DNA of 64,000 nt, taken from assembly GCA_041690495.1 (NCBI GenBank), contig JAWLHE010000011.1, forward strand, positions 1-64,000, read 5' to 3'. A program made the translations under genes and the position numbers. Shown here piece by piece: positions 24,649 to 33,050 of this stretch. The notes beneath the pieces were generated by a model. The model was not told the origin of the DNA and made no database searches. It worked only from the letters and a program-made list of their open reading frames with translations. The stretch is from DATAAP01 sp041690495. Lineage in GTDB: Bacteria; Pseudomonadota; Alphaproteobacteria; CACIAM-22H2. Numbering within the stretch: the first letter of the stretch is position 1; every line of letters begins with the position of its first letter.

Positions 24649-25594
24649 GGATGATCCGGATCAGCTCCGCTATCTGGTCCTGCTTGAGCGGCGCGGCCAG
24701 ACGCTTCAGTTCGACGGCCTGGCGCATGGTCTGCTCGAGGCCACGCACCTCGTCAAGCCGCATGGCACTCTTTGGATAGTGCTGTTCCACGGTTGCGCGC
24801 ATGAGCGCCGGCGAAACTTTGATGGCGGCGGCGAAGGAGTCCGCGGCGGCAGGCCCGCTATACGCCCAGTCCAGCGTGCGCTGGTAGGCGCGCATGAAAC
24901 GCTTCATCACCTCTCGCTTCGTAGCAAGCCGCTCCGCCGTGCTTATCGTGACCCGCGTCGTCTGCTCGGCGACGGATTTCACGTCGCTGCCTCTCGCAAC
25001 GATGCGGAGCTTCCCGGCGGCGACGTCCTGCAAGCCCAGCGGGGCCTGCGACCAGCCGATATCGATCTGCCCCGAGAGGACCTGCGTCATCGTCGCGGCG
25101 GTACCGCCCGTCGGTACCGGCTGCGCCTTGACACCGGTCTGCTTGAGCAGCTCGAGCAATACGAGATTGCTCGACGAGCCATTGGTCGAGAACCCTATCG
25201 TCTTGTGGGTGGCGTCGCGCATGTCCTTGATCGGGCTGTCGGCCTTGACATACCAGAAGAAATCGTTGGCGCCGGTCCACTCGCTGGCTATGACGCGTAC
25301 CGGGGCGCCTTTCGCGTAAGCCGGCAGCAGGCCGAGGAAACCGACCGCGACGCCGATATCAACGCTGCCCGACAGCACGGCCTGCTGCGTTTCAGCCGTT
25401 CCATTCGTATAGAAAAGCTCGACCTCAATCCCCTCCTCTTTGAAGAACCCCTTCTCCACGCCGAGCGCGGGCATGGACGTGTCCCATTGCCCCTTCTGGC
25501 TGACCGCGAGAATCAGCTTGTCGGCTGCTCCGGCAGGCGAGTACGCGGCCGCGAAAAGGGATGCCGCGAGAAACAGAATTGGACTCTTGATCAT
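24638..25594 (-). CDS. ABC transporter substrate-binding protein (NMT1/SsuA/TauA-like)
   Basis: 318 residues with a Sec signal peptide (ILFLAASLFAAAYSPAGAA) cleaved near residue 23, so the mature protein is periplasmic. The fold is NMT1/SsuA-like: QKGQWDTSMPALGVEKGFF, IEVELFYTNGTAETQQAV, SGSVDIGVAVGFLG, IGFSTNGSSSNLVLLELL, QIDIGWSQAPLGLQ. It defines the substrate for the operon's two permeases and ATPase. Given the CoA-transferase and hydroxycinnamoyl-CoA lyase genes nearby, an aromatic carboxylate is a reasonable guess, but not shown by sequence. ATGA overlap with the ATPase gene. Confidence 0.85.
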   Translation of the reverse strand: MIKSPILFLAASLFAAAYSPAGAADKLILAVSQKGQWDTSMPALGVEKGFFKEEGIEVELFYTNGTAETQQAVLSGSVDIGVAVGFLGLLPAYAKGAPVRVIASEWTGANDFFWYVKADSPIKDMRDATHKTIGFSTNGSSSNLVLLELLKQTGVKAQPVPTGGTAATMTQVLSGQIDIGWSQAPLGLQDVAAGKLRIVARGSDVKSVAEQTTRVTISTAERLATKREVMKRFMRAYQRTLDWAYSGPAAADSFAAAIKVSPALMRATVEQHYPKSAMRLDEVRGLEQTMRQAVELKRLAAPLKQDQIAELIRIIHGK

Positions 25595-26445
25595 ATTGAC
25601 TCCTCCCTTGTTTGGTTCCGTCGTTCGAGCGCCGCCAGGCCATTGCTCGCCTCGGCCCTGAGATCCGCCCAGATAGTTGCTACGAGCTTTCCGAACTGCT
25701 CGCTTGACACGATCTCGGAGCTTCGCGGACGCGGCAGCGAAATTTCGAGAACGCGTTTGATGCGGCCCGGGCGGAACGTCATGACCGCGACGCGATCCGA
25801 AAGCTGCACCGCCTCGGTGATGTTGTGAGTGATGAGCAGCGTGGTCTGCTTGAGCTTGGCGTGAAGTTCCAGGATCTTGTCGCCAAGGAGAATGCGCGTC
25901 TGCTCGTCGAGAGCGGCGAATGGCTCATCCATCAACAGCATCTTCGGTTCGAAGGCGAGTGTCCGCGCCAGCGCGATTCGCTGTCTCATCCCGCCGGAAA
26001 GCTCCGAAGGAAACCGGTCTTCGAACTGTTCCAGGCCAACCATTGTCAAGAAATGACGCGCTCTTTCGCGTCTTTCGCTCTTTGGCACACCTGCGGCTTC
26101 GAGGGGCAACTCGACGTTTTCGCGGGCCGTCCGCCATGGGAAGGTCGATTCCTCCTGGAAAACCATTCCGATGCCCTCGATCGTTGTAACCGGCGTGCCG
26201 TTGACCGAGATCACGCCCTCCCAGTCGCGAACGAGTCCCCCCAGAATCCTGAACAGGGTCGACTTCCCGCAGCCGCTCGGTCCGATGATCGACATGAACT
26301 CGCCGGCGCGTATGTCGAGCGAGATGTCCTCCAGAGCCGCAATCCGCCCGGCGCCCGATCCGAAGCCTTTTGAAAGGTTGCGGAGAGAGAGCGCGGTCCT
26401 CTGGGCTTCGGCGTCCGGCCGTACGAGTTTGACGGGTTGGTTCAT
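25591..26445 (-). CDS. ABC transporter ATP-binding protein (SsuB/TauB type)
   Basis: 284 residues from ATG 26445, which overlaps the preceding stop (ATGA). Walker A (IIGPSGCGKSTLFRIL), Q-loop (GMVFQEESTFPWRT), signature LSGGMRQRIALARTL, Walker B (MLLMDEPFAALDEQT) and H-loop (LLITHNITEAV) are all intact, with no long C-terminal domain. It powers the importer formed with the two permeases and the binding protein encoded downstream. An in-frame extension upstream of 26445 falls inside the DinB-like gene and is not supported. Confidence 0.88.
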   Translation of the reverse strand: MNQPVKLVRPDAEAQRTALSLRNLSKGFGSGAGRIAALEDISLDIRAGEFMSIIGPSGCGKSTLFRILGGLVRDWEGVISVNGTPVTTIEGIGMVFQEESTFPWRTARENVELPLEAAGVPKSERRERARHFLTMVGLEQFEDRFPSELSGGMRQRIALARTLAFEPKMLLMDEPFAALDEQTRILLGDKILELHAKLKQTTLLITHNITEAVQLSDRVAVMTFRPGRIKRVLEISLPRPRSSEIVSSEQFGKLVATIWADLRAEASNGLAALERRNQTREESI

Positions 26446-27254
26446 GCGACAAGCCGTACGGACGTCTTGAACCGGGTGCCAGGCATCGGCGGATGGCTTG
26501 GCGGGCCAGCGAAGCACTGTGCGATTTGCATCCAGCGCCGCGCCGTTTCCCCTTGGACCGTCAGCGCGGTGTCGGCGACATTCCGGACTTGCGTCACGAC
26601 CTGGCAGAAATCGACCGCACTCCCTTCGACGTAGTCGTCGGAAGGTTCGTTCAAGGTCCACGTCTCTCCGGATGGCGCGCTCAGACGGATTTCCGGGCGT
26701 ACCGTCGGCACCGGCAGGCTGCGGTTGGTGAACGCCCAGTCGAATGTCTTGGCGCCGAGAACAGCGATGTTGCGTATTCTTTCTGACGCGACGCGATCCG
26801 CACCGAGCGCGTCATAGATCTCCTGTCCGTGCGCCCAGGTCTCCATTTGCCGGGCGGTGGCAAACATCCGGACCCCCATGCTGGGGCCGGACCAAGGTAG
26901 ACGCGTAGCCGGATCCTTGCACGCTAGCACGTCGCAGAGCGCGTCGGCTTGATTGTGCCACGCCTTGCGGAGTCGCTCTTCAGCCAGACCGGGAAAGCGC
27001 TGACGCGACTCCTCGATCATGGACAATCCACCCTCTCGTACAGCAAGGATGTCCTTCCGCAGCTTCCTGAATTCCGCCTCGTCACGCGCGGCCGCCATCG
27101 CCAGGCGGTCGCTGGCGTAAAGGTGGAGCACGACATCGTTGATCGTCCATCCCTTAAATTGCGTGACGATCATCCACTGGAACGATGCAAGCTTGCCAAG
27201 CAACGCCGAGAGCTCGGCGACCTCGCTTCTGAAGTCGGCGACCTGGTCGGTCAT
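26442..27254 (-). CDS. TIGR03084-like DinB/maleylpyruvate isomerase-fold metal-binding protein
   Basis: 270 residues. The N-terminal four-helix DinB-like domain carries GWTINDVVLHLYASDRLAM near residue 35-53 and, further on, RMFATARQMETWAHGQEIYDAL (about 128-150), giving the three metal-ligand positions (His, Glu/Gln, His) seen in mycothiol-dependent-type enzymes and the TIGR03084 family. A C-terminal sterol-carrier-like domain follows. The family is uncharacterised and is often found with acyl-CoA genes. Here it is sandwiched, with four-base overlaps on both sides, between a CoA-transferase and an ABC ATPase, so it probably acts in the same catabolic route. Confidence 0.78.
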   Translation of the reverse strand: MTDQVADFRSEVAELSALLGKLASFQWMIVTQFKGWTINDVVLHLYASDRLAMAAARDEAEFRKLRKDILAVREGGLSMIEESRQRFPGLAEERLRKAWHNQADALCDVLACKDPATRLPWSGPSMGVRMFATARQMETWAHGQEIYDALGADRVASERIRNIAVLGAKTFDWAFTNRSLPVPTVRPEIRLSAPSGETWTLNEPSDDYVEGSAVDFCQVVTQVRNVADTALTVQGETARRWMQIAQCFAGPPSHPPMPGTRFKTSVRLVA

Positions 27255-28495
27255 GCCGGCACGTCCTTCGCGACCATTGCGACGGCTCTGCCGTCGACGG
27301 CGGCCCCGCTCGCGACGAGATCGTCGAGCGTCCGTGCCGAAACCCCTGATTCCTCGAGCACCGCGCGCGTGTCCCAGCCCATCGGATTGGGGGGAGCGAC
27401 CGCAGGGCTCGCGATGCCGTCATGCAGGACAGTTGGCCTCAGACAGTTCACGCGGCCTTCGACGGGATGGAACGCCTGCTGCCAGAGCGAGACGGCCCTC
27501 AGGTGAGGATCGTCGAGCAGGGAGTCGAGCGAGTGACACGGCATCGCGGGGACGTCCGCCGCCTTGAGTATCCGCAGCCAATCGGCGGTCGGTTTCGAAA
27601 GCAGCGCGGTCTTGCGCCAACCGAACCACGACGCGGCATTCCGGAACCTATCCGCCGTAGTCCGAAAGCGGGCGTCATCGATCATGTCCGGCCGGTCCAC
27701 GGCATGGAGGAACGCATGGGTCTGCGCATCGGTGTTGGTGGTCACGCTGATCCAGCCGTCTGCAGTCTGAAGGGGCGCATTGGCGGCAGACAGGATACGG
27801 CTGTCGCCGATGGGCCCGAGCGGCGGATCGAAGGTGCGCGGCCCCAGATGCTCCTGGAGCACGAATGCCGCCATCGTCTCGAACATCGGGATCTCGACCG
27901 TGGCGCCGACTCCGGTCGAGCGGCGGGCGTACAGTGCAGCGAGTATCGTCCCGGTCGCGATTTCTCCGACGATATGGTCGCAGACCATCATCGGAACATA
28001 CATCGGCGTTCCGTCGCGGCGGCCGAACAATCCGGCGAAGCCTGAAGCGCCCTGCAGCACGGTGTCATATGCGGGCAGCCCGCGATACGGTCCGTGCGGT
28101 CCGAAGCCGCTGATCAAACAATGGATGAGGTCGGGCTTCTGCGTCCTCAACGTCGCCGCGTCGAGTCCGAGCCGCTCCAGCGCCGACGGGCGCATGTTGG
28201 AAACGAGTACGTCCACGCCGGTCAACAGCTTGACGAACGCGGCCCGCGCACCCGGCGATTTCAGGTCGAGGCAGACCATCCGCTTGCCGCGGTTGCAGTG
28301 GATGAACGAGCCAGAATTCGCGCCGCTCGGAGACGGTCCGCCCAGCGAGCGCATCAGATCACCCTCGGGCGGTTCGACCTTGATGACGTCCGCGCCGTAG
28401 TCGGCCAGTCGCACCGTGCAGACCGGGCCTACGATCATCGATGTGAGATCGACGACCCGAACTCCTTCCAAGGGACGATACGCTGTTGCCTGCAT
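27251..28495 (-). CDS. CaiB/BaiF-type (class III) CoA-transferase
   Basis: 414 residues. Opens with the family's PLEGVRVVDLTSMIVGP and YGADVIKVEPPEGDLMRSLG, then FVKLLTGVDVLVSNMRPSAL, PAYDTVLQGASGFAGLFG and VEIPMFETMAAFVLQEHLG. These enzymes move CoA between acyl-CoA and free carboxylates through an Asp-anhydride intermediate. First gene of the minus-strand operon, divergent from the LysR and hydroxycinnamoyl-CoA lyase genes. No acyl-CoA synthetase is present in the window, so this enzyme may activate the imported acid. Confidence 0.88.
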   Translation of the reverse strand: MQATAYRPLEGVRVVDLTSMIVGPVCTVRLADYGADVIKVEPPEGDLMRSLGGPSPSGANSGSFIHCNRGKRMVCLDLKSPGARAAFVKLLTGVDVLVSNMRPSALERLGLDAATLRTQKPDLIHCLISGFGPHGPYRGLPAYDTVLQGASGFAGLFGRRDGTPMYVPMMVCDHIVGEIATGTILAALYARRSTGVGATVEIPMFETMAAFVLQEHLGPRTFDPPLGPIGDSRILSAANAPLQTADGWISVTTNTDAQTHAFLHAVDRPDMIDDARFRTTADRFRNAASWFGWRKTALLSKPTADWLRILKAADVPAMPCHSLDSLLDDPHLRAVSLWQQAFHPVEGRVNCLRPTVLHDGIASPAVAPPNPMGWDTRAVLEESGVSARTLDDLVASGAAVDGRAVAMVAKDVPA

Positions 28496-28712
28496 CTGAG
28501 GATTCGACGCTCGGAGGATTGCCGTCAGACCCTGGGTCTGACCAAGGCCAGGATTGAGTCGTTGACCGTAAAGGAACTGAAAAGGCCTTGCAGGGCATCA
28601 CGCCTTCGGATGAAAGCGATCCCGGCCGGAGCCGCACTGCCGCTCATGTCTTCCTCCCTCGCCGACCGTATTCGTCCGATCGACTTGAAGCGAATGAACA
28701 ACAGAACGATGT

Positions 28713-28750
28713 TTCAGCGCAACTGAATTTAATTGACAGTTTATTCAGTT
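28713..28750. promoter_or_regulatory. LysR-type regulatory region with three half sites
   Basis: TTCAGCGCAACTGAA (28713-28727) is a 15-bp dyad of the form used by LysR-type regulators, and a further TTCAGTT (28744-28750) pairs with AACTGAA (28721-28727) across 16 bases. The sites lie in the divergent gap and overlap the LysR promoter, so autoregulation and activation of the opposite operon are both plausible. Confidence 0.6.
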
Positions 28751-28761
28751 TTCCTGACAAT
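28733..28761 (+). promoter_or_regulatory. predicted sigma-70 promoter for the LysR gene, possibly leaderless
   Basis: A consensus -35 TTGACA (28733-28738) is followed after 17 bases by GACAAT (28756-28761, four of six matches). The expected start of transcription is 28767-28768, the ATG of the LysR gene itself (28767), so the transcript may lack a leader. The TGAGGA before the ATG is too close to act as a usual ribosome site. Confidence 0.55.
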
Positions 28762-28766
28762 GAGGA

Positions 28767-29723
28767 ATGTTTTCGCTCCTGCAGTACCGCGCCTTCGTTG
28801 CAGTTGCCGAGACGCAGAGCGTCACCGCCGCCGCCGAACAGCTGCGGCGTTCTCCTTCAGCAATTTCGATGATCGTCGCGCAGTTGGAGGAGCGGCTCGG
28901 CGCCCCGCTGTTCGACGGCGGGCGAAAGGGCCGTCTGACCGAACTCGGCCGCTTCGTGCTCGCACAGGCGCGCACCCTCGTCGAACATGACGATAGGGTG
29001 TCGCGGAGCATTCGATCGTTCGCCGACGGGCAGATCGGGCGCGTCGACGTGGCCTGCATTCCCTCGATCTCGAACGTCTTCCTGCCCGACACGCTCTGCA
29101 GCCTATGGTCCAGGAATCCGTCGATGACGTTCAATGTCCGCGACATGGATTCGCGGTCGGTCGTAGAGGCTGTAGGTGGCGAACGGTGCGAGATCGGAAT
29201 CGGGACTGCGGTCGATATCGGAGAGGAGCTGGAATTCGAGCCGGTCTTCGACGATACGATCGATGTCGTTTGCGCGGAGAAGGACGACCTCACGCGGCGG
29301 AAGCGGCCGCTCGCTTGGTCCGATCTCGGGGGGCGCCGCTTCCTGGGCAACAGCAGCTACAGTCTCGTGACCTCACCGGAGCTCAAGGATCTGGCGCGCC
29401 GGCAGGCTGCCTACGTGCCCAACATCACGTCGCTCCTCGCAGTGGTCCGGAGCGGCGGCAGCATCACGCTGCTTCCGCGCATCAACCACCTTCACGCCGG
29501 AAAGGGGATCGCCTTCGTTCCGCTCCACGACCCGCTCCTCCGCCGACGCGTCGGGTTCCTGACGCGCGCCGGTCGCACGCTGTCGCCGGGCGCGCAATCT
29601 TTTCTCGCCGTGCTGCGTGCCTCGATCGCGTGCAAATCCAAGACAGTCGAGATCGAAGTGATAGACGCGGACGCGAAGATCAAGGCCGCGCCGAAGCGCA
29701 GAAGGACCGTCCATGCCGCCTGA
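28767..29723 (+). CDS. LysR-family transcriptional regulator
   Basis: 318 residues. The N-terminal winged helix is typical (LLQYRAFVAVAETQSVTAAA; LRRSPSAISMIVAQLEERLG, residues about 4-45), followed by a substrate-binding effector domain (VDVACIPSISNVFLPDTL; LLAVVRSGGSITLLPR; GIAFVPLHDPLLRRRVGFL). It is divergent from the CoA-transferase/ABC operon and overlaps the hydroxycinnamoyl-CoA lyase gene by 11 bases, so it most likely controls both. Its inducer is probably the aromatic acid or its CoA ester. Confidence 0.9.
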   Translation: MFSLLQYRAFVAVAETQSVTAAAEQLRRSPSAISMIVAQLEERLGAPLFDGGRKGRLTELGRFVLAQARTLVEHDDRVSRSIRSFADGQIGRVDVACIPSISNVFLPDTLCSLWSRNPSMTFNVRDMDSRSVVEAVGGERCEIGIGTAVDIGEELEFEPVFDDTIDVVCAEKDDLTRRKRPLAWSDLGGRRFLGNSSYSLVTSPELKDLARRQAAYVPNITSLLAVVRSGGSITLLPRINHLHAGKGIAFVPLHDPLLRRRVGFLTRAGRTLSPGAQSFLAVLRASIACKSKTVEIEVIDADAKIKAAPKRRRTVHAA

Positions 29724-30552
29724 TTTCCCAGTCAATCACAGCCGCCCGCACGTGAAAGTCGCCGTCGACCGCGGCATCGCGTGGATCCGGATGGACCGAC
29801 CGGAAAAGCGCAATGCGATGAACCCGACGATGAACCGCAGCATGATCGAGGTGCTTGACGCCCTTGAGCTCGACGAGCGCTGCTCCGTCGTCGTGCTGAC
29901 CGGCACGGGCGAATCCTTCTCGGCCGGAATGGACATCAAGGAATACTTCCGCGACACTGACCATCTTCCACCGCTCGCCCGCAACCGCGTCTACCGTGCG
30001 GCCGCCGACTGGCAGTGGCGTCGACTTCGGCTTTACCCGAAGCCGACGATCGCCATGGTAAACGGATGGTGCCTGGGCGGCGGCTTCACCCCGATGATCG
30101 CGTGCGACATCGCGATCTCCGCTTCAGATGCCAAGTTCAGCCTGTCTGAAATCAACTGGGGCATCATACCGGCAGGGAACGTCGCGAAGGCGCTCGCAAC
30201 CGTGATGAACAGCAGGGCAGCGCTCTATTACATCATGACCGGCGAAATGTTCGATGGACGAAAGGCTGCCGAGTTCGGCCTCGTCAACGAAGCGGTGCCG
30301 CGCGACGTGCTCGAAACGCGCACGCACGAGATCGCTCTGACGCTGGCCGGCAAGAATGCAATCACGCTGCGGCAGGCGAAGATCTCCTTTAAGAACGTGC
30401 AGGACATGGATTGGGAGACCGCCGACGACTACCTGCGGGCCAAACAGGAGGAAGGCCGCGCCCTTGATTCCGAACGGGGCCGCGAAAAGGGAATGCGAGA
30501 GTTTCTCGACGAGAAGGTTCTCAAGCCGGGGCTTGGCACATCGAAGAGTTGA
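29713..30552 (+). CDS. ech: p-hydroxycinnamoyl-CoA hydratase/lyase (vanillin-forming enoyl-CoA hydratase)
   Basis: 279 residues of the crotonase fold. Beyond general motifs (WIRMDRPEKRNAMNP; MVNGWCLGGGF) it has hallmarks of the hydroxycinnamoyl-CoA hydratase/lyase branch: SFSAGMDIKEYFRDTD, the WQWRRLRLYPKPTIAM stretch, FSLSEINWGIIPAGNVAKA with the catalytic Glu, and ALYYIMTGEMFDGRKAAEFG. That branch hydrates feruloyl-, caffeoyl- or coumaroyl-CoA and cleaves it to vanillin-type aldehyde plus acetyl-CoA. Feruloyl-CoA synthetase and vanillin dehydrogenase genes are absent from the window; the nearby CoA-transferase may supply the CoA ester. Starts 11 bases before the LysR stop. Confidence 0.85.
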   Translation: MPPDFPVNHSRPHVKVAVDRGIAWIRMDRPEKRNAMNPTMNRSMIEVLDALELDERCSVVVLTGTGESFSAGMDIKEYFRDTDHLPPLARNRVYRAAADWQWRRLRLYPKPTIAMVNGWCLGGGFTPMIACDIAISASDAKFSLSEINWGIIPAGNVAKALATVMNSRAALYYIMTGEMFDGRKAAEFGLVNEAVPRDVLETRTHEIALTLAGKNAITLRQAKISFKNVQDMDWETADDYLRAKQEEGRALDSERGREKGMREFLDEKVLKPGLGTSKS

Positions 30553-30572
30553 ACGGCTCGGGAGCCGTTCTT
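30551..30572 (+). terminator. stem-loop after the hydratase/lyase gene
   Basis: GAACGGCT (30551-30558) and AGCCGTTC (30563-30570) form a perfect 8-bp stem with a CGGG loop, beginning inside the stop codon of the hydratase/lyase gene. It is followed only by TTCC, so it is a weak intrinsic terminator at best. Confidence 0.5.
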
Positions 30573-31111
30573 CCACGCCGCACCGCGCGACAAGTCCTCG
30601 ACGATTGCGACCTTCTGCAAGGGCGCAGAATGCAGGATGATCGTCCAATCCTGCTGACCCCGGGTGTTCTTGGCAGCTCTCGCTGCGACGCTGAGCAAAT
30701 TCATGCACTGTGGACGTTCGGGCCCGTGACGATCACCGCTTATCGTCGTCGCGCCGACATAGACATTGCCGCACAGTCAGTCCTTGACCGCGCGCTGCCG
30801 CGCTTCGCACTCATCGGCCCTCTCCTACGGCGGCTATCGCGCGTTCGCCATTCTACGGAAGACCACGGAATGGGCCGAGAAGCAGTCTCTGCTGGATACC
30901 CATGCCCGCGCGGACCCAACCACCTCACCGCGATGGCGGAGGAAGGAAGATTTGATAATGGGGTCGGGCTTCTGATGTCTAAGCTCTCTCAGCAGCGAGA
31001 TTGAAGGATGACAGCCTCGAGGTCATGCTGCGCAACATGGCTCGTGATGCTGAGCCACAGGCCGTTATCCGGCAGCGGCGCGACACATTGGAGCGGCCAG
31101 ACGCCAACGTG
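30573..31111. other. intergenic region, no gene seen
   Basis: 539 bases between the convergent hydratase/lyase and TctA genes. Open frames of 60-150 codons exist on both strands, but their products are arginine/serine-rich shadows with no recognisable domain. No inverted repeats beyond the stem-loop at 30551 were found. Confidence 0.45.
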
Positions 31112-32599
31112 TCAGCCCCTGTTGATGCCAAACCTGCGTATTGAAATCGCTAATACGATGACGAGGGCAAGGAGAAGAGCGCCGCTGATGGGCCGCGTGA
31201 TGAATACGGTTGGATCCATCCTGTTGGCGATCAGCCCATTCCGCAGATTGACCTCGATGATGGGCCCAAGAACGAGCCCGATGACCAGAGGCGCAATCGG
31301 GATGCCGAAGCACACCAGAACGTAGCCGGCGAGCCCGAGAACGGCGACCAACCCGACCTCGAAGGCCGAATTGCTGACAGCAAACCCGCCCGTTGCACAC
31401 AGCGCCCCGATCGCCGGCAGCAGAATGCGCGGCGGGATCCGCAGGACGAGGGGCAGGTAACGCCTCAGGCCAAGTCCCAGAACCAGCACTAGGGTATTTG
31501 CCAGCACGAGAATCGCGAGCATCAGCGCGAAAAGATCGCCGTGCTCGACGATGAAGAAGGGACCCGGATCGATTCCCTGGATCAGAAGCGCACCGATAAG
31601 AACGGCCGTGACGGTGTCGCCCGGGATGCCGAGCGTCAGAAGCGGTATGAGCGCGCCGCCGGTGACCGCGTTGTTCGCGACCTCGGGCGCGATCACGCCG
31701 GCCGGCGCCCCCTTGCCCATTTCCTCGGAGCTCGCGCTGCGGGCGGCCTCGCCATAGCTGATCCATGACGCAATCGTCGGCCCCGTTCCCGGCAGAATGC
31801 CGATCGCCGTCCCGATTGCAGCACTCTTGAGCACGAGCCATTTATGGCGGAGATACAGCGGCAGCAGCTCTCGCAAGCGGATAGACCGCTGGACCGAGAG
31901 GACGTCCGTCGCTGCAGGGCTGGCCGCCTGCGCGACAATCTCGGTGATCGCAAAGAAGGCGATGAGGGCGGGAACGAGGGGAACGCCGCCCAGAAGCTCG
32001 GGCAGGCCAAGCGTGAGGCGTGTCATGCCGCCTACTGGATCAATTCCAACCGTTCCCAAAAGCATACCCAGCAGGGCGCTGATCGAGCCTTTCAAGACGG
32101 AGCCACCGGATACGGCGGCAATGCAAATCAGTCCGAACAGGCCGAGGGAGAAGTACTCAACGGCCGTGAACTCCAGGGCGAAACCTGCGAGAACGGGCGC
32201 GAACGCCAGGAGTACCGCCGCGGAGATCAGGCCGCCGGCAAACGACGACACGACGGCCAGGCTTATCGCGAGATCAGCCTGCCCCTTTCGCGCCATCGCG
32301 TAACCGTCCATCGTGGTCGCGGCATTGCCGGGCGCGCCGGGGGTGTTGATCAGAATCGCAGGGATCGAACCGGCAAAATAGCCGGCGCAGTAAAGCCCCA
32401 GCAGGAGCGACATCGACGCCTCGAAGCTCACGCCGAATGTGAGCGGCGTCATGATCGCAACCCCGGCCGTCGCAGTAAGACCTGGAGCGGCGCCAAACAC
32501 GATCCCAATTATCACGCCGAGCAGAGTCCAGCCTAGGAGCCCCGGGTCGGTCAGACGCGTCAGCGCCGACGCCAGATCAGCGAGCGCGATTACATCCAT
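31112..32599 (-). CDS. tctA: tripartite tricarboxylate transporter large permease (TctA)
   Basis: 495 residues, about 11-12 membrane helices, with the TctA signatures GIIVGAAPGLTA-like (IIGIVFGAAPGLTATAGVAI), AGSIPAILINTPGAPGNAAT, GILPGTGPTIASWISYGEAA and LLTLGIPGDTVTAVLIGALL. It forms the sodium- or proton-driven membrane channel of a binding-protein-dependent secondary carrier. The TctB and Bug-type binding-protein genes precede it. Substrates of these systems are usually carboxylates; here the linked urocanase and decarboxylase genes suggest an unsaturated or heterocyclic carboxylate. Confidence 0.9.
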   Translation of the reverse strand: MDVIALADLASALTRLTDPGLLGWTLLGVIIGIVFGAAPGLTATAGVAIMTPLTFGVSFEASMSLLLGLYCAGYFAGSIPAILINTPGAPGNAATTMDGYAMARKGQADLAISLAVVSSFAGGLISAAVLLAFAPVLAGFALEFTAVEYFSLGLFGLICIAAVSGGSVLKGSISALLGMLLGTVGIDPVGGMTRLTLGLPELLGGVPLVPALIAFFAITEIVAQAASPAATDVLSVQRSIRLRELLPLYLRHKWLVLKSAAIGTAIGILPGTGPTIASWISYGEAARSASSEEMGKGAPAGVIAPEVANNAVTGGALIPLLTLGIPGDTVTAVLIGALLIQGIDPGPFFIVEHGDLFALMLAILVLANTLVLVLGLGLRRYLPLVLRIPPRILLPAIGALCATGGFAVSNSAFEVGLVAVLGLAGYVLVCFGIPIAPLVIGLVLGPIIEVNLRNGLIANRMDPTVFITRPISGALLLALVIVLAISIRRFGINRG

Positions 32600-33024
32600 A
32601 CCGGTAGCAGCACCGCGAAGCCATAGCGGAACAGCGCATAGATACCGAGCGATACGCCTAACGGTACCGCGATCAGCTCAAGCGGGCGGCGAGATCCCAT
32701 TGCAACCATCGCGACCAGCATGAACAGCCAGGTGGAAAGCCGGAAGTCGACGTAGCGGAAGCTCAGAAAATAGACGATCAGCAGGGCGGCGAATGTTAGC
32801 ACGCCAGGAGCAAGCAGCTCACGCAGCGACTGGGAGAGCGCTCGCTCTCCGCTCCGAACGGTGAGGACGCCTCCCAGTACGATCAGTGCGATGCTCAGCA
32901 GGAGCGGGAAGAATCGCGCGGTGAGTTCTGCCTGAGCAAGCGACGTCTCGATCGAAAGGCAAGCGATGGCAAGTGCTGCGCCACCTACGACTGTCGCCAA
33001 TCCCGCGATGCGATCAGATCGCAA
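32590..33024 (-). CDS. tctB: tripartite tricarboxylate transporter small subunit (TctB)
   Basis: 144 residues with four predicted membrane helices (LATVVGGAALAIACLS; FFPLLLSIALIVLGGVLTV; LTFAALLIVYFLSF; LFMLVAMVAMGS). Low sequence conservation but typical length and topology for TctB, the small partner of TctA. The start is TTG (33024-33022), supported by a GGGAGGCGG ribosome site; its stop overlaps the TctA start by 10 bases. Confidence 0.82.
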   Translation of the reverse strand: MRSDRIAGLATVVGGAALAIACLSIETSLAQAELTARFFPLLLSIALIVLGGVLTVRSGERALSQSLRELLAPGVLTFAALLIVYFLSFRYVDFRLSTWLFMLVAMVAMGSRRPLELIAVPLGVSLGIYALFRYGFAVLLPVWM

Positions 33025-33050
33025 CGCCGCCTCCCGCGCCGCAGACGCCG

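Noticed and set aside
30549..31004. Plus-strand open frame after the hydratase/lyase gene
   Set aside because: No start signal, no domain; it begins inside the terminator-like hairpin.
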